The position numbers were made by a program, and so were the translations under genes. A stretch of DNA of 64,000 bases, from the NCBI RefSeq assembly GCF_019216885.1, contig NZ_JAAQRC020000002.1, positions 445,001-509,000 on the forward strand, given 5' to 3'. Positions 34,544 through 42,981 of this stretch are shown here, one piece after another. Under the pieces are notes generated by a model. That model made no database searches. It was given only the letters and a program-made list of their open reading frames with translations, and was not told the DNA's origin. This stretch comes from Methylobacterium sp. SyP6R (GTDB lineage Bacteria > Pseudomonadota > Alphaproteobacteria > Rhizobiales > Beijerinckiaceae). The number at the start of each line of letters is the position of its first letter. The stretch's first letter is position 1.

Positions 34544-35566
34544 ATGCAAGCTGGAGCCCGGTCGAGACACTGGATCGTCGCCGCCATTCTGGCACCGATG
34601 AGCCTCGCGGCGACGGAGGCCGCCCGCGCCGCCGAATCGGCGCAGGGCGTGTACGTGCTGGGCAATCGCGGGCCGCTCGCCGGCGTGACCCCACCGCCAG
34701 GGTTCTACGTCGGAAGCCAGACGTATTATTACTCGGGAAACCTCGGGGGCAACCGCACCTTTCAGAGCGGCGGCGTCGCTGCCGCGAACGTCAAGCTCGA
34801 TTTCAGCGCGGACTTCGTGACGCCGGTCTGGGTGACGCCGGCCGAGATCCTCGGCGGGAACCTCGGCCTCTCTATCACCCTCCCGTTCGGCACGCCGAAT
34901 GTCGGCGCCGGGGCCGTTCTGTCCTCGCCGCGCATCGACCGCATCGTTGCCGGGCGCGAGCACGATGCCAATGTCAACGTGGGAGACATCTATCTCACCT
35001 CGTTCGTGGGGTGGCATTCCGGCAACCTCCATTGGAGCGCCACGCTGCTCGGCGTCGTGCCGTCCGGCTCCTACCAGCCCGGCCAGTTGTCCAACGTCGC
35101 GCTCAACCGTCCGGCCCTCGATCTCAGCGGCGCCCTGACCTATCTCGATCCGGTGCTCGGCTACGAACTCTCGGTGGTACCGGGGATCACCTTCAACTGG
35201 GTCAACCCGGCGACCCAGTATCTCACCGGAACCGAGTTCCACCTCGAGTGGTCGGCGTCGAAATACCTGAGCAAGGAGCTGTCTTTGGGGGTCGTGGGCT
35301 ATTTCTACGATCAGCTCACGGGCGACAGCGGCGCGGGGAACCGCATCGGTCCGTTCAAGGGCCGGGTGACGGCGCTGGGCGGCCAGGTCGGCTACACGTT
35401 CAAGGTAGGCGACATCCCGGTTTCGACGAATGTCAGGTTCTTCCGGGAGTTCGACGTCCAGAACCGGTTCACCGGTACGGCGGCCTACCTGACGATATCG
35501 GCGCCGCTCTGGGTCGCCCCGTCGAAGCCGGCTGCCGAAAAGAAGCCCGCGATCACGAAAATTTAG
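34544..35566 (+). CDS. outer-membrane barrel protein (Phenol_MetA_deg type)
   Basis: A 340-residue exported protein of the SphY/Phenol_MetA_deg transporter family, predicted to be an outer-membrane beta-barrel associated with uptake of aromatic or hydrophobic compounds. Residues 1-30 are a signal (AAILAPMSLAATEAARA). The family look is PPPGFYVGSQTYYYSGN near the start, NVGDIYLTSFVGWHSGN in the middle, GLGVVGYFYDQLTGDSG-type repeats, and alternating strands to the end. The ATG at 34544 has GGAGGGGGA about eight bases upstream; a GTG at 34538 is also possible. It follows the sulfatase by 450 bases and may work with it in taking up aryl sulfates. Confidence 0.8.
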   Translation: MQAGARSRHWIVAAILAPMSLAATEAARAAESAQGVYVLGNRGPLAGVTPPPGFYVGSQTYYYSGNLGGNRTFQSGGVAAANVKLDFSADFVTPVWVTPAEILGGNLGLSITLPFGTPNVGAGAVLSSPRIDRIVAGREHDANVNVGDIYLTSFVGWHSGNLHWSATLLGVVPSGSYQPGQLSNVALNRPALDLSGALTYLDPVLGYELSVVPGITFNWVNPATQYLTGTEFHLEWSASKYLSKELSLGVVGYFYDQLTGDSGAGNRIGPFKGRVTALGGQVGYTFKVGDIPVSTNVRFFREFDVQNRFTGTAAYLTISAPLWVAPSKPAAEKKPAITKI

Positions 35567-35664
35567 GTTACTTCACGAGACTTTGGCCGTGCAGGCCCCG
35601 TGGGTCGGGCGCGCCGCGCAGGCCTCGCGCCCGCGCAGCGTCGACCGGGGGAGGGGGCAGGACC

Positions 35665-36279
35665 ATGCGGACGCGCCTGCCCCCCTAGTCGACGCTCAGG
35701 CTCTTCGACGCGGCCGGCCGGCATCTGAGCTTCGCGCATGCGGCGGCCGAGTTGAACGTGACGCCCAGCGCGGCGAGCCACGCCATCCTCGCCCTCTGCC
35801 ACATGCCGGTCGGCCTCGGCGCGACGGCCCTGGCGGTGATCGGCCTGTTCAACATGGTCGGCAGATGGGCCTGCGGCTGGCTCGGCGGCCGTTTCCGGCC
35901 GCGGCACGTGCTCGGCTGGCTCTGCGTGGTCCGGGGCGTCGCGACCGGCCTCTTCGTCGTCGCGCCGAAATCCGACACCGTCGTCGTCGCGGCGATCATG
36001 GGCCTCACCTGGCTCGACACCATCCCGCTGACGAGCGGGCTCGTCGCGCGGGTCTTCGGGGTCCGTCATCTCGGCACGCTGTTCGGCATGGTCTTCCTGA
36101 GCCACCGGATCGGATCGTTCCTCGGGGCGTGGCTCGGCGGCGTCTTGCTGGACGTCACCGGCTCCTACGACGCGCTGTGGGCGGCCACCGCCCTCGCGGG
36201 GCTGCTGGCCGCACCGCTCCACTTTCCGATCGACGATCGGCCGGTTTCCGCCCGCCGGCTCCTCGCCGGGCACGCCTGA
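35665..36279 (+). pseudogene. LysR N-terminus fused to MFS C-terminus, with amber codon
   Basis: The frame begins like a GcvA-type LysR regulator: ATG at 35665 encodes MRTRLPP, then TAG at 35686-35688, then STLRLFDAAGRHLSFAHAAA and ELNVTPSAASHAI. GcvA relatives have Leu where the TAG stands, so one base change (TTG to TAG) explains the stop. At about 35780 the sequence switches in frame to the C-terminal half of a major facilitator transporter (GLGATALAVIGLFNMVG, GWLGGRFRPRHVLGWL, VPLTSGL-type TIPLTSGLVARVFGVRHLG, ending HFPIDDRPVSARRLLAGHA). Neither protein is complete. A 175-residue product from the ATG at 35752 is conceivable but unlikely to transport. Confidence 0.8.
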
Positions 36280-36341
36280 CGGACGCCGCTCCCGGCGCGC
36301 GGAACGAGCCCGACCGGCCGTCCCGGAAAGAGTTCGGTGCG

Positions 36342-37277
36342 TCACCGCACCAGGTATTCCTTGCGCAGCATGCAATGCACGCCCTTGTGCTGGTTGACCG
36401 TCTGCGTCACCCGCAGGTCGGCGGCGATGCTGCAGAGCGCATAGGCCTCGTCGCGGGTGATGCCCGTGCGGGCGACCACGAGATCGATCATCTCCCGCAA
36501 GGCCCGCTCGGCGCAGCGGTCGAGGTCGGGATCGAGACCCATCGTGACGACGTGGTCCGGCGTCTCGGCCCGGGGGGTGGTGAGCCGCAGATCGCGGCGT
36601 ATATGGAACTCGAAGGTGCCGGTGAGCGCCGTCTCGATCGCCGTGACGTTGACCTCGCCGTCGCCCTGCGCCCCATGCCCGTCGCCGCAGGAGAACAGGG
36701 CGCCCTCGACGAAGACCGGCAGGAAGAGCGTCGAGCCGGCGGTGAGCTCCTTGTTGTCGAGGTTGCCGCCGAAGGCGCGCGGGATGATCGAGGTGCAGCG
36801 GCCCCATTCCGGTGGCGGGGCCACCGCCATCACTCCGAAGAACGGCGACAGCGGGATGTCGAGACCCCAGGGCATCCGGGCGGTCAGGCGATTCCGGTCG
36901 AGGGGGATGTTCATCTGGTGCAAGACGGGAAAATCGTCCGGCAGGGTCCCGGCGAGCGGCCGGTGGCGGTTGAAGCCCCAATCCTGGCGTAAACCGACGT
37001 CGAGGATCCGCACTTCCAGCACGTCGCCGGCCTGCGCGCCCTCGATCGCCACCGGACCGGTCAGGATGTGGCCTTGCGGGATGCCGGTCTCGGCGGCGTG
37101 GATCGCCAAGAGCTCCGGCGGCACGTGGAAGCCCGCTGGGGGCAGGGCGTCGGGGCCGCCGGAGACCGTCTCGATCGTGACCCGCTCGCCGCTGCGGATC
37201 GTGAGGACCGGCGGCACGGCCGCGTCGAGGTAGCCCCAGCGGCAGGTCTCGGGCGAGGCGGTCAGGCGATGCGTCAT
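36342..37277 (-). CDS. acetamidase/formamidase (FmdA_AmdA family)
   Basis: A 311-residue metal-dependent amidase of the FmdA/AmdA family that releases ammonia from acetamide or formamide. The family core is seen in GHILTGPVAIEGAQAGDVLEV near residue 73-93, PHHWG-like region replaced by RQDWGFNRHRPL, FGVMAVAPPPEWG, GGNLDNKELTAGSTLFLPV with the strictly conserved GGN-D motif, and FSCGDGHGAQGDGEV. Length is typical. It is divergent from the amidohydrolase at 37417, so they may share a control region. It is unrelated in fold to the nitrilase-type formamidase at 41820. Confidence 0.9.
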   Translation of the reverse strand: MTHRLTASPETCRWGYLDAAVPPVLTIRSGERVTIETVSGGPDALPPAGFHVPPELLAIHAAETGIPQGHILTGPVAIEGAQAGDVLEVRILDVGLRQDWGFNRHRPLAGTLPDDFPVLHQMNIPLDRNRLTARMPWGLDIPLSPFFGVMAVAPPPEWGRCTSIIPRAFGGNLDNKELTAGSTLFLPVFVEGALFSCGDGHGAQGDGEVNVTAIETALTGTFEFHIRRDLRLTTPRAETPDHVVTMGLDPDLDRCAERALREMIDLVVARTGITRDEAYALCSIAADLRVTQTVNQHKGVHCMLRKEYLVR

Positions 37278-37416
37278 GCGGAAAAATCCGGGATCGGCGG
37301 GAGGCCGCAGCATCGCCCGGCGCCGGGGCTGCGTCGAGACCGTCGGCTGCGCCTTCCCGGCGCCGGGACCCGCGCGTATCCTCGCCGCCGTCAGGACTTG
37401 GGGAGACGTAAAGCCA

Positions 37417-38841
37417 GTGCGCCAGCTTGCGGCCCGACACGGTTTCGACGCGCAGGGCGCGGTCCGGGACCTCGCGCTCACGATCGAGGACGGGCGGATT
37501 GCCGCGATCGGCCCCGCTGCGGTGGCGGACGACCTCGTCGTGCTGCCGGCGCTCGCCAATGCCCACGACCATGCCCGCCCGCTGCGACCGAGCTCGGTCG
37601 GCGGCTTCAACAAGCCACTCGAGACCTGGCTGCACCGGCTCGCGCTCCTCGCGCCGGTCGATCCCTATCTGGCGACGCTGGCGCCGCTCGCGCGCGCGGC
37701 GCTCGGCGGCCAGGGCGCGGTGATGATCCACCAGGTGCGTCCGGTCGGGCTGACCGACTACCCGACCGAAGTGGAGGCGATGGCGCGCGCCGCCCGCGAC
37801 GTCGGTGTGCGCATCGCGCTGGGCATCGGCCTGCGCGACCGCAACCCCCTGGTCTACGGCGACCACGGGCCGGTGCTGGACGCCCTCGACCCCGAGGCGC
37901 GGGCGGAGATCGAGGCGCGCTTCCTCGCCCCCATGCTGCCGCTCGCCGAGCAGCTCGCCCGCGTCGAGGCGGTCGCCGCCTCGGTCGGTGGCCCGATGGT
38001 CGACGTGCAATACGCCCCGAACGGGCCGCAATGGGGCTCGGACGCGCTCTGGGAGGCGGTCGCCGAGGCCTCCGCCCGCACCGGGCGCCGGGTCACGACG
38101 CATCTCTTCGAGACCCGGTACCAGCGCGACTGGGCCGACCGGACCTATCCCGGCGGCCTCGTGCGGCGCTGGCGCGAGATCGGGCTGCTCTCGCCGCGGC
38201 TGACCCTCGCCCATTGCGTCCATGCCCGGCCGGACGAACTGGAGATGATCGCCGAGGCCGGCTGCATCATCGCCGTCAACACCTCGTCCAACCTCGCGCT
38301 CCGCTCCGGGATCGCGCCGGTCGCCGAGATGGTGCGCCGCGGCTGCCGGGTCGCGCTCGGCCTCGACGGCCAGGCCTTCGACGAGGACGACGACGCCTTG
38401 CGCGAATTGCGCCTGCTGTGGTCGCTCCATGGCGGCTGGGGCTTCGACGGCGAGGTCTCCCCCCGCCAGGCCCTGGCGATGGCGCTCGAGACCGGCCGCG
38501 CCGCGATCGGCGCGCCCGAGGGCGGGCGGATCGCCGTGGGGGCTCCCGCCGACCTCCTGGTGCTCGACCGCGCGGCGCTCGACGAGGACGCCCTGGCCGA
38601 GGTCGATCCCCTCGACCTGCTCTTCGCCCGCGCCACGAAAAGCCACGTGCGCGAGCTGATCGTCGCCGGGCGCACGGTCGTGCGGGACGGGGTCGTGCTC
38701 GGCGTCGATCTCGATGCGGCGCACCGGGCCTTGCGCGACGCGTGCCGGGCGGCGATGCCCGGACGCGCCGGCCTGTGGCGGGCGATGCCGGGCTTCGAGG
38801 CGGCGGTGGCCGGGTATTACCGTCGTGTCGGGTGTTGCTGA
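37417..38841 (+). CDS. amidohydrolase, cytosine deaminase/chlorohydrolase type
   Basis: A 474-residue metal hydrolase. Metal ligands are His50 and His52 in LANAHDHARPL, a His in TTHLFETRYQRDW, His in LAHCVHARPDE, and the Asp in ALGLDGQAFDEDDD, the ATZ/TRZ and cytosine deaminase pattern. The composite beta-sandwich at the ends (TIEDGRIAAIGP, and APADLLVLDR) is family-typical. The start is taken as GTG at 37417 with GGGGAGAC about ten bases before it. It is divergent from the acetamidase and convergent with the BMP-type ATPase. A deaminase or ring hydrolase of a nitrogen heterocycle or urea derivative would fit, but the substrate is not predictable. Confidence 0.82.
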   Translation: MRQLAARHGFDAQGAVRDLALTIEDGRIAAIGPAAVADDLVVLPALANAHDHARPLRPSSVGGFNKPLETWLHRLALLAPVDPYLATLAPLARAALGGQGAVMIHQVRPVGLTDYPTEVEAMARAARDVGVRIALGIGLRDRNPLVYGDHGPVLDALDPEARAEIEARFLAPMLPLAEQLARVEAVAASVGGPMVDVQYAPNGPQWGSDALWEAVAEASARTGRRVTTHLFETRYQRDWADRTYPGGLVRRWREIGLLSPRLTLAHCVHARPDELEMIAEAGCIIAVNTSSNLALRSGIAPVAEMVRRGCRVALGLDGQAFDEDDDALRELRLLWSLHGGWGFDGEVSPRQALAMALETGRAAIGAPEGGRIAVGAPADLLVLDRAALDEDALAEVDPLDLLFARATKSHVRELIVAGRTVVRDGVVLGVDLDAAHRALRDACRAAMPGRAGLWRAMPGFEAAVAGYYRRVGCC

Positions 38842-38905
38842 GGGGTTGTTTCGAGCATTTCTCTCGACTGGAGGCTTGGTACGAGCAGTGTTGTCTCACC
38901 CTCTC

Positions 38906-38960
38906 ACTTCATCCTGAGGTGTTGGCCGATCTTCGATGAACTGACACCTCAGGATGAGGT
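38906..38960. repeat. CCTCATCCTGAGG palindrome repeat, short
   Basis: ACTTCATCCTGAGGTGT pairs with GACACCTCAGGATGAGGT around a short loop. It is a short-form member of the family at 10029 and 11851, between convergent genes, where it could act as a bidirectional terminator. The rest of the 38842-39056 gap is AT-rich and empty. Confidence 0.75.
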
Positions 38961-39056
38961 GGTTGGATAGGATTGTCGGATTATTTTTCAAAAATCTGAT
39001 TGAATATTGTTTTTCGCCGCCGACTTGAGTAAAAATCCTACTTGATGAGCGTCATG

Positions 39057-40571
39057 TCAGTGATGCCCGGCCATATGCTGCCCGATCACCCCGATCTCGG
39101 CCCCCGCCGCCTCGGTCTCGTAGACGAGGCGGCCCTCCGACATCACCACGATCCGGTCCGACAATTCGAGGATCTCGTCGAGATCCTCGCTGATCAGCAG
39201 CACCGCCGCCCCGCCGTTGCGGGCTGCCACGATCTGCGAGCGGATGTCCGACACCGCGGCGAAGTCGAGGCCGAAGCACGGATTGACCACGATCAGGAGA
39301 TCGACCGGGTCGGTCAGCTCCCGGGCCAGCACCGCGCGCTGCACGTTGCCGCCCGACAGCGTGGCGATCGGCGCCTCGGCGGAGGCGGTCTTGACCCCGA
39401 ACCGGGCGATCAGGTCGCGGGCGCGCCGGCGCATCGCGCCCTTGTCGAGCCAGAGGCCGGTGCGCCCGTCGTCGCGCCGGTCGAAGGCGCGAAAGCCGAT
39501 ATTCTCGGTCACCGACATCTGCGGCGCGCAGGCGTTGCGCAGGGGCTCCTCGGGGATGAACCGGACCTTTCGGCTCCGGCTCTCGGCCCGGGTTCCCGCG
39601 TAAGGCGCGCCCGCCACCGCGACGCGGCCGCCGGTGGCGCGGAGCTGGCCGCCGAGCACGTCGGCCAGCTCCTTCTGGCCGTTGCCGGAGACGCCCGCGA
39701 TCCCGACGATCTCCCGGGCCCGCACGCGTAAGTCGTCGATCGCGATGCGGCGCAGGCCCGACGCATCGGTGGCGGTGACGCTGTCGAGCTGCAGTACGGT
39801 GCGGTCCGGATCCGGCGCGCCTGACCGGGCGGCGACCGTGCGGACCCGGCGCTCGCCCATCATCATCGCCGCCATGTCGTCGCGCGAGACCGCACCGACC
39901 GCGCCGCCGCCGGCGAGTTGCCCGCGGCGCAGCACGCTGAAGGAGCGGGCGAAGGTCTCGACCTCGCGGAACTTGTGGCTGATCATCAGCACCGTCAGCC
40001 GCCCGGCATCGGTCATGCCGCGCAGCAGGCCCAGCACCTCCTCGGCCTCGCCCGGCGTCAGCACCGAGGTCGGCTCGTCGAGGATCAGGAACCGGGCTTT
40101 CAAGTAGAGCTGCTTGACGATCTCGAGCTTCTGCTTCTCGCCCGCCGAGAGCGTGGCGACCGGCCGGTCGAGGTCGAGGCGGAACGGCATCCCGGCCATG
40201 AAGGCTGCGAGCGCCGCCCGCTCCCGGCCCCAGTCGATGAGGCGCGGCACGTCGGCCCGGGCGATCACCAGGTTCTCGGCCCCGGTGAGCGAGGGCACCA
40301 GGGTGAAATGCTGGTAGACCATGCCGAGGCCCTGGGCCTGGGCTGCCTTCGGGCCGTCGATCGCGACCTCGCGGTTGTCGATCAGCAGGCTGCCGCTGGT
40401 CGGGGCGTAGAAGCCCATCACGCATTTCACCAGGGTCGACTTGCCGGCCCCGTTCTCGCCCAGCAGCGCGTGGAAGCCGCCGGCCTCGATCTTGATCGAC
40501 ACGTCGTCGAGGGCCGCGAAGGCGCCGAAGCGCTTCGTCATGCCGATCGTCTCGACCGCGAGGGCGCCCAT
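39057..40571 (-). CDS. BMP-type ABC importer dual ATPase
   Basis: A 504-residue protein with two ATP-binding domains, the NupA/YufO-like partner of BMP-family binding proteins. Domain 1: Walker A LGENGAGKST, signature LSAGEKQKLEIVKQL, Walker B FLILDEPTSVL. Domain 2: degenerate Walker A IAGVSGNGQKEL, signature LSGGNVQRAVLAREL, and NPCFGLD in place of a normal Walker B glutamate, as usual in this family, so only one site should be fully active. The ATG shares one base with the biuH stop (TGATG), so it is translated with biuH. The permeases and binding protein it serves lie upstream, beyond the BrnT-BrnA remnant. Confidence 0.9.
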   Translation of the reverse strand: MGALAVETIGMTKRFGAFAALDDVSIKIEAGGFHALLGENGAGKSTLVKCVMGFYAPTSGSLLIDNREVAIDGPKAAQAQGLGMVYQHFTLVPSLTGAENLVIARADVPRLIDWGRERAALAAFMAGMPFRLDLDRPVATLSAGEKQKLEIVKQLYLKARFLILDEPTSVLTPGEAEEVLGLLRGMTDAGRLTVLMISHKFREVETFARSFSVLRRGQLAGGGAVGAVSRDDMAAMMMGERRVRTVAARSGAPDPDRTVLQLDSVTATDASGLRRIAIDDLRVRAREIVGIAGVSGNGQKELADVLGGQLRATGGRVAVAGAPYAGTRAESRSRKVRFIPEEPLRNACAPQMSVTENIGFRAFDRRDDGRTGLWLDKGAMRRRARDLIARFGVKTASAEAPIATLSGGNVQRAVLARELTDPVDLLIVVNPCFGLDFAAVSDIRSQIVAARNGGAAVLLISEDLDEILELSDRIVVMSEGRLVYETEAAGAEIGVIGQHMAGHH

Positions 40572-41287
40572 CAGCGAAACGCCTCCAGAATCGCCGCCGA
40601 GGAGGCGACGGCGCCGAACACGCCGCCCTGCATCGTCACCATCTTCAGCGCCGCCGCGTGGTTGCCCGGATCGGTCGCCGCGGTCGCGTCCGAGACGATG
40701 ACGCATTCGAAGCCGCGGTCGTTGGCCTCGCGCATCGTGGTGTGGACGCAGACGTCGGTGGTGATCCCGGTCAGGATCAGGTTGCGGATGCCCAGCCGGT
40801 TCAGGATCAGTTCGAGGTCGGTGGCGCAGAACGAGCCCTTGCCGGGCTTGTCGATGACCGGCTCGCCGGGGAGCGGCGCCAGTTCCGGGATGATCTCCCA
40901 GCCGGGCTCCCCCCGCACCAGCACCCGGCCGCAGGGGCCGGGATCGCCGATGCCGGCACCGATCCGGCGCGAGCGCCAGCGCTTGTTCGCCGGCAGGTCG
41001 GCGAGGTCAGGCCGGTGGCCCTCCCGGGTGTGGATGACAGTGTAGCCCGTCTCCCGCGCGGCCGCGAGCAGCCGGCCGATCGGCCCGATCGGGGCGCGGG
41101 TCAGGCCGAGATCGTACCCCATGGCATCGACATAGCCGCCCTTGCCGCAGAAATCGGTCTGCATGTCGATGATGACGAGGGCGGTGTTGCTGGCTGAGAG
41201 GCTGCCGTCGAAGGGCCAGGGATAGGGCTCGGCGGCGACGAAGGTGCCGGTGGAGGGGGCTTCCGCGCTGTCCGTGGCGATGCTCAT
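40571..41287 (-). CDS. biuH: biuret amidohydrolase (isochorismatase-like)
   Basis: A 238-residue cysteine hydrolase predicted to turn biuret into allophanate and ammonia. The sequence runs very close to my recollection of rhizobial Biu[81 protein letters not shown] and [16 protein letters not shown]. The triad is Asp41, Lys147 and Cys180, each exactly five residues later than Asp36, Lys142 and Cys175 of the characterised enzyme, which matches the longer N-terminus. The product would feed allophanate hydrolase at 12432. It is translationally coupled to the ABC ATPase. Confidence 0.85.
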   Translation of the reverse strand: MSIATDSAEAPSTGTFVAAEPYPWPFDGSLSASNTALVIIDMQTDFCGKGGYVDAMGYDLGLTRAPIGPIGRLLAAARETGYTVIHTREGHRPDLADLPANKRWRSRRIGAGIGDPGPCGRVLVRGEPGWEIIPELAPLPGEPVIDKPGKGSFCATDLELILNRLGIRNLILTGITTDVCVHTTMREANDRGFECVIVSDATAATDPGNHAAALKMVTMQGGVFGAVASSAAILEAFR

Positions 41288-41332
41288 GCGGCCTCCGCGA
41301 TCTTGGTGCCGGGACGATTTTGCAGTAACACT

Positions 41333-41513
41333 ATGGTTGTGACGACGCGATTCGAATGGGACCCGGTCAAGTCCGCATCGAACCTCCGAAAGCACGGCGT
41401 GAGCTTCGAGGAAGCGGCGCGCGTGTTCAGAGACGATCGAGATCATCCGCATCATTTCCGCACGACGCGCCGGACGGGCCGAGCGAAAGCGATATGCGAA
41501 CGAAGCACTCTAG
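41333..41513 (+). pseudogene. brnT: BrnT toxin remnant (internal deletion, frameshift)
   Basis: The first 30 codons read as a normal BrnT ([29 protein letters not shown]). The sequence then jumps, in the next frame, to the family C-terminus ([23 protein letters not shown], stop at 41511-41513). The middle of the usual 90-residue toxin is missing and the frames do not match, so no functional ribonuclease can be made. It partly overlaps the brnA start, as in intact BrnT-BrnA modules. Confidence 0.85.
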
Positions 41514-41811
41514 CGTCACGATCGATGCCGCCGATCTGCCGCCGCTCACGGCGGAGCAGAAGGCCCGGCTCGAAGCCTTGGCCGCGCGGCCCGACGACGA
41601 GATCGACTACAGTGAGATCCCGCCGCTCTCGGATGCGTTCTGGGCCGATGCGGTGCGGGGTCGATACGATCGGCCGACGAAGACGTCGACGACGGTCCGT
41701 ATCGATTCCGACGTGCTGGCCTGGCTGCGAGCGCAAGGGCGCGGCTACCAGACCCGCATCAATGCGATCCTGCGCCGCGAGATGCTGGCGGCACTGAAGC
41801 GGGAAGAGTGA
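41494..41811 (+). CDS. brnA: BrnA-like antitoxin
   Basis: A 105-residue ribbon-helix-helix antitoxin. N-terminal half: [20 protein letters not shown] then [18 protein letters not shown], the toxin-neutralising region of BrnA. C-terminal half: [20 protein letters not shown] and [13 protein letters not shown], the DNA-binding fold. It looks intact while its toxin is broken. It ends eight bases from the amiF stop (convergent), inside an operon of opposite direction. It may still repress its own promoter between biuH and brnT. Confidence 0.88.
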   Translation: MRTKHSSVTIDAADLPPLTAEQKARLEALAARPDDEIDYSEIPPLSDAFWADAVRGRYDRPTKTSTTVRIDSDVLAWLRAQGRGYQTRINAILRREMLAALKREE

Positions 41812-41819
41812 CGCACCGC

Positions 41820-42848
41820 TCACTCCGCCGCCTCCTTCGCGCCCGCCGCCGCCCCGGGCCGGTAGCTCCGCGTCGGCGCCGGGATCCCGCAGGAGGTGCC
41901 GTCGGTGATCCTGACTTCCGCCTCCCAGGGCAGCCGGTAGCGGCCGGCGGCGAGGTCGTGCATGTAGGTGTAGGGGCAGTCGCCGGCGCCGCCCTTCACG
42001 GCGGCGTAGCCGCGATGGCCGAGCTGGTAGATGTTGTTCTCGACCCCCCAGTGCCGGCGCGCCTCGCGGACGAGATCGGGCCGCACCTCGGCGGTGATGA
42101 TCTCGTCGGGCCGGCCGGAGGTGCCGTGGGCGATGATCGTGCCGTCGAAATTGACGACCATGCCCTCGCCCATCGAATCGAAGGTGCCGTCCGAGCCGCA
42201 CATGCAGACGTTCGCGGTCACCATCAGGTTGCAGAAGGCGTTGGACTGGTTGGTGAATCGCCAGGCCTCGCGGATCGGCGCGGTGTAGCCCGCGGTGCGC
42301 AGCATGATCTCGGCGCCCTTGTAGGCGCATTCGCGCGCCATCTCGGGGAACATGCCGTCGTGGCAGATGATGAGGGCGAGCTTGGCCCCTTTGGGCCCGT
42401 CGATCACCGGGATGCCGGTGTCGCCCGGCTCCCACGGCTCGACCGGCACCCAAGGGTGCATCTTGCGGTAATAGAGCCGCAGCTTGCCCGTGTCGTCGAT
42501 GATCAGGCCGACGTTATAGGGATTGCCGTCGGGATTGTACTCCATGATGGAGAAGCAGCCCCAGATCCGGTTGTCGAGGCAGGCCTGTTTGAACGCCGCG
42601 ACCTCCGGCCCGTCGAGGCGGCACATAATCTCGGGATTGGTGTCCATCGAGAGGCCGTGCAGGGCGTATTCGGGGAAGACCACGAGGTCCATCCCGGCGA
42701 GGTTTCCCCGCGCCTTGCCCACCATCGCGACGATGCGGGCGGTCTGGGCCGCGAGGTCGGCCGGGGTCGCGACGACCGGCAATTGCAGCTGCACGAGGCC
42801 GATGACGACGCCGTCCGGCGCCTTGTTCAATCCGCCGAGGCCATTCAT
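41820..42848 (-). CDS. amiF: formamidase (nitrilase superfamily)
   Basis: A 342-residue aliphatic amidase predicted to hydrolyse formamide to formate and ammonia. It matches AmiF across its length: NGLGGLNKAPDGVVIGLVQL, MDLVVFPEYALHGLSMDTNP, YYRKMHPWVPVEPWEPGDTG, LIICHDGMFPEMARECAYKG. The Glu-Lys-Cys triad is Glu60, Lys129 and Cys162. AAGGAG precedes the ATG by about eight bases. It follows the second permease with a 133-base gap holding a perfect 32-base palindrome. In a methylotroph the formate could be oxidised for energy while ammonia is assimilated. Confidence 0.92.
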   Translation of the reverse strand: MNGLGGLNKAPDGVVIGLVQLQLPVVATPADLAAQTARIVAMVGKARGNLAGMDLVVFPEYALHGLSMDTNPEIMCRLDGPEVAAFKQACLDNRIWGCFSIMEYNPDGNPYNVGLIIDDTGKLRLYYRKMHPWVPVEPWEPGDTGIPVIDGPKGAKLALIICHDGMFPEMARECAYKGAEIMLRTAGYTAPIREAWRFTNQSNAFCNLMVTANVCMCGSDGTFDSMGEGMVVNFDGTIIAHGTSGRPDEIITAEVRPDLVREARRHWGVENNIYQLGHRGYAAVKGGAGDCPYTYMHDLAAGRYRLPWEAEVRITDGTSCGIPAPTRSYRPGAAAGAKEAAE

Positions 42849-42868
42849 GCGGTACTCCTTTTCCTTTG

Positions 42869-42900
42869 CGCTCCTGCATCGCCATGGCGATGCAGGAGCG
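42869..42900. repeat. perfect 32-bp palindrome before amiF
   Basis: Half-sites CGCTCCTGCATCGCCA and TGGCGATGCAGGAGCG with no spacer. No T-run follows in the transcribed direction, and the amiF ribosome site begins about 14 bases downstream. It could be an RNA processing or stabilising hairpin between permease and amidase, or an operator. Confidence 0.85.
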
Positions 42901-42981
42901 TTCGGCGCATCGGCGCCGGCGCCCGGTCGGGCTTGCCCGGCGCGGTCGACCGAAGCCGTTCGACAACGCCGCGAATTGCGT

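Noticed and set aside
35563..38724. Minus-strand open frame of over 1000 codons
   Set aside because: It runs antisense or out of frame through the barrel 3' end, chimera, acetamidase and amidohydrolase; no family resemblance.
42869..42900. Rho-independent terminator after the second permease
   Set aside because: The palindrome is perfect, but no T-run follows in the operon direction and amiF continues directly.
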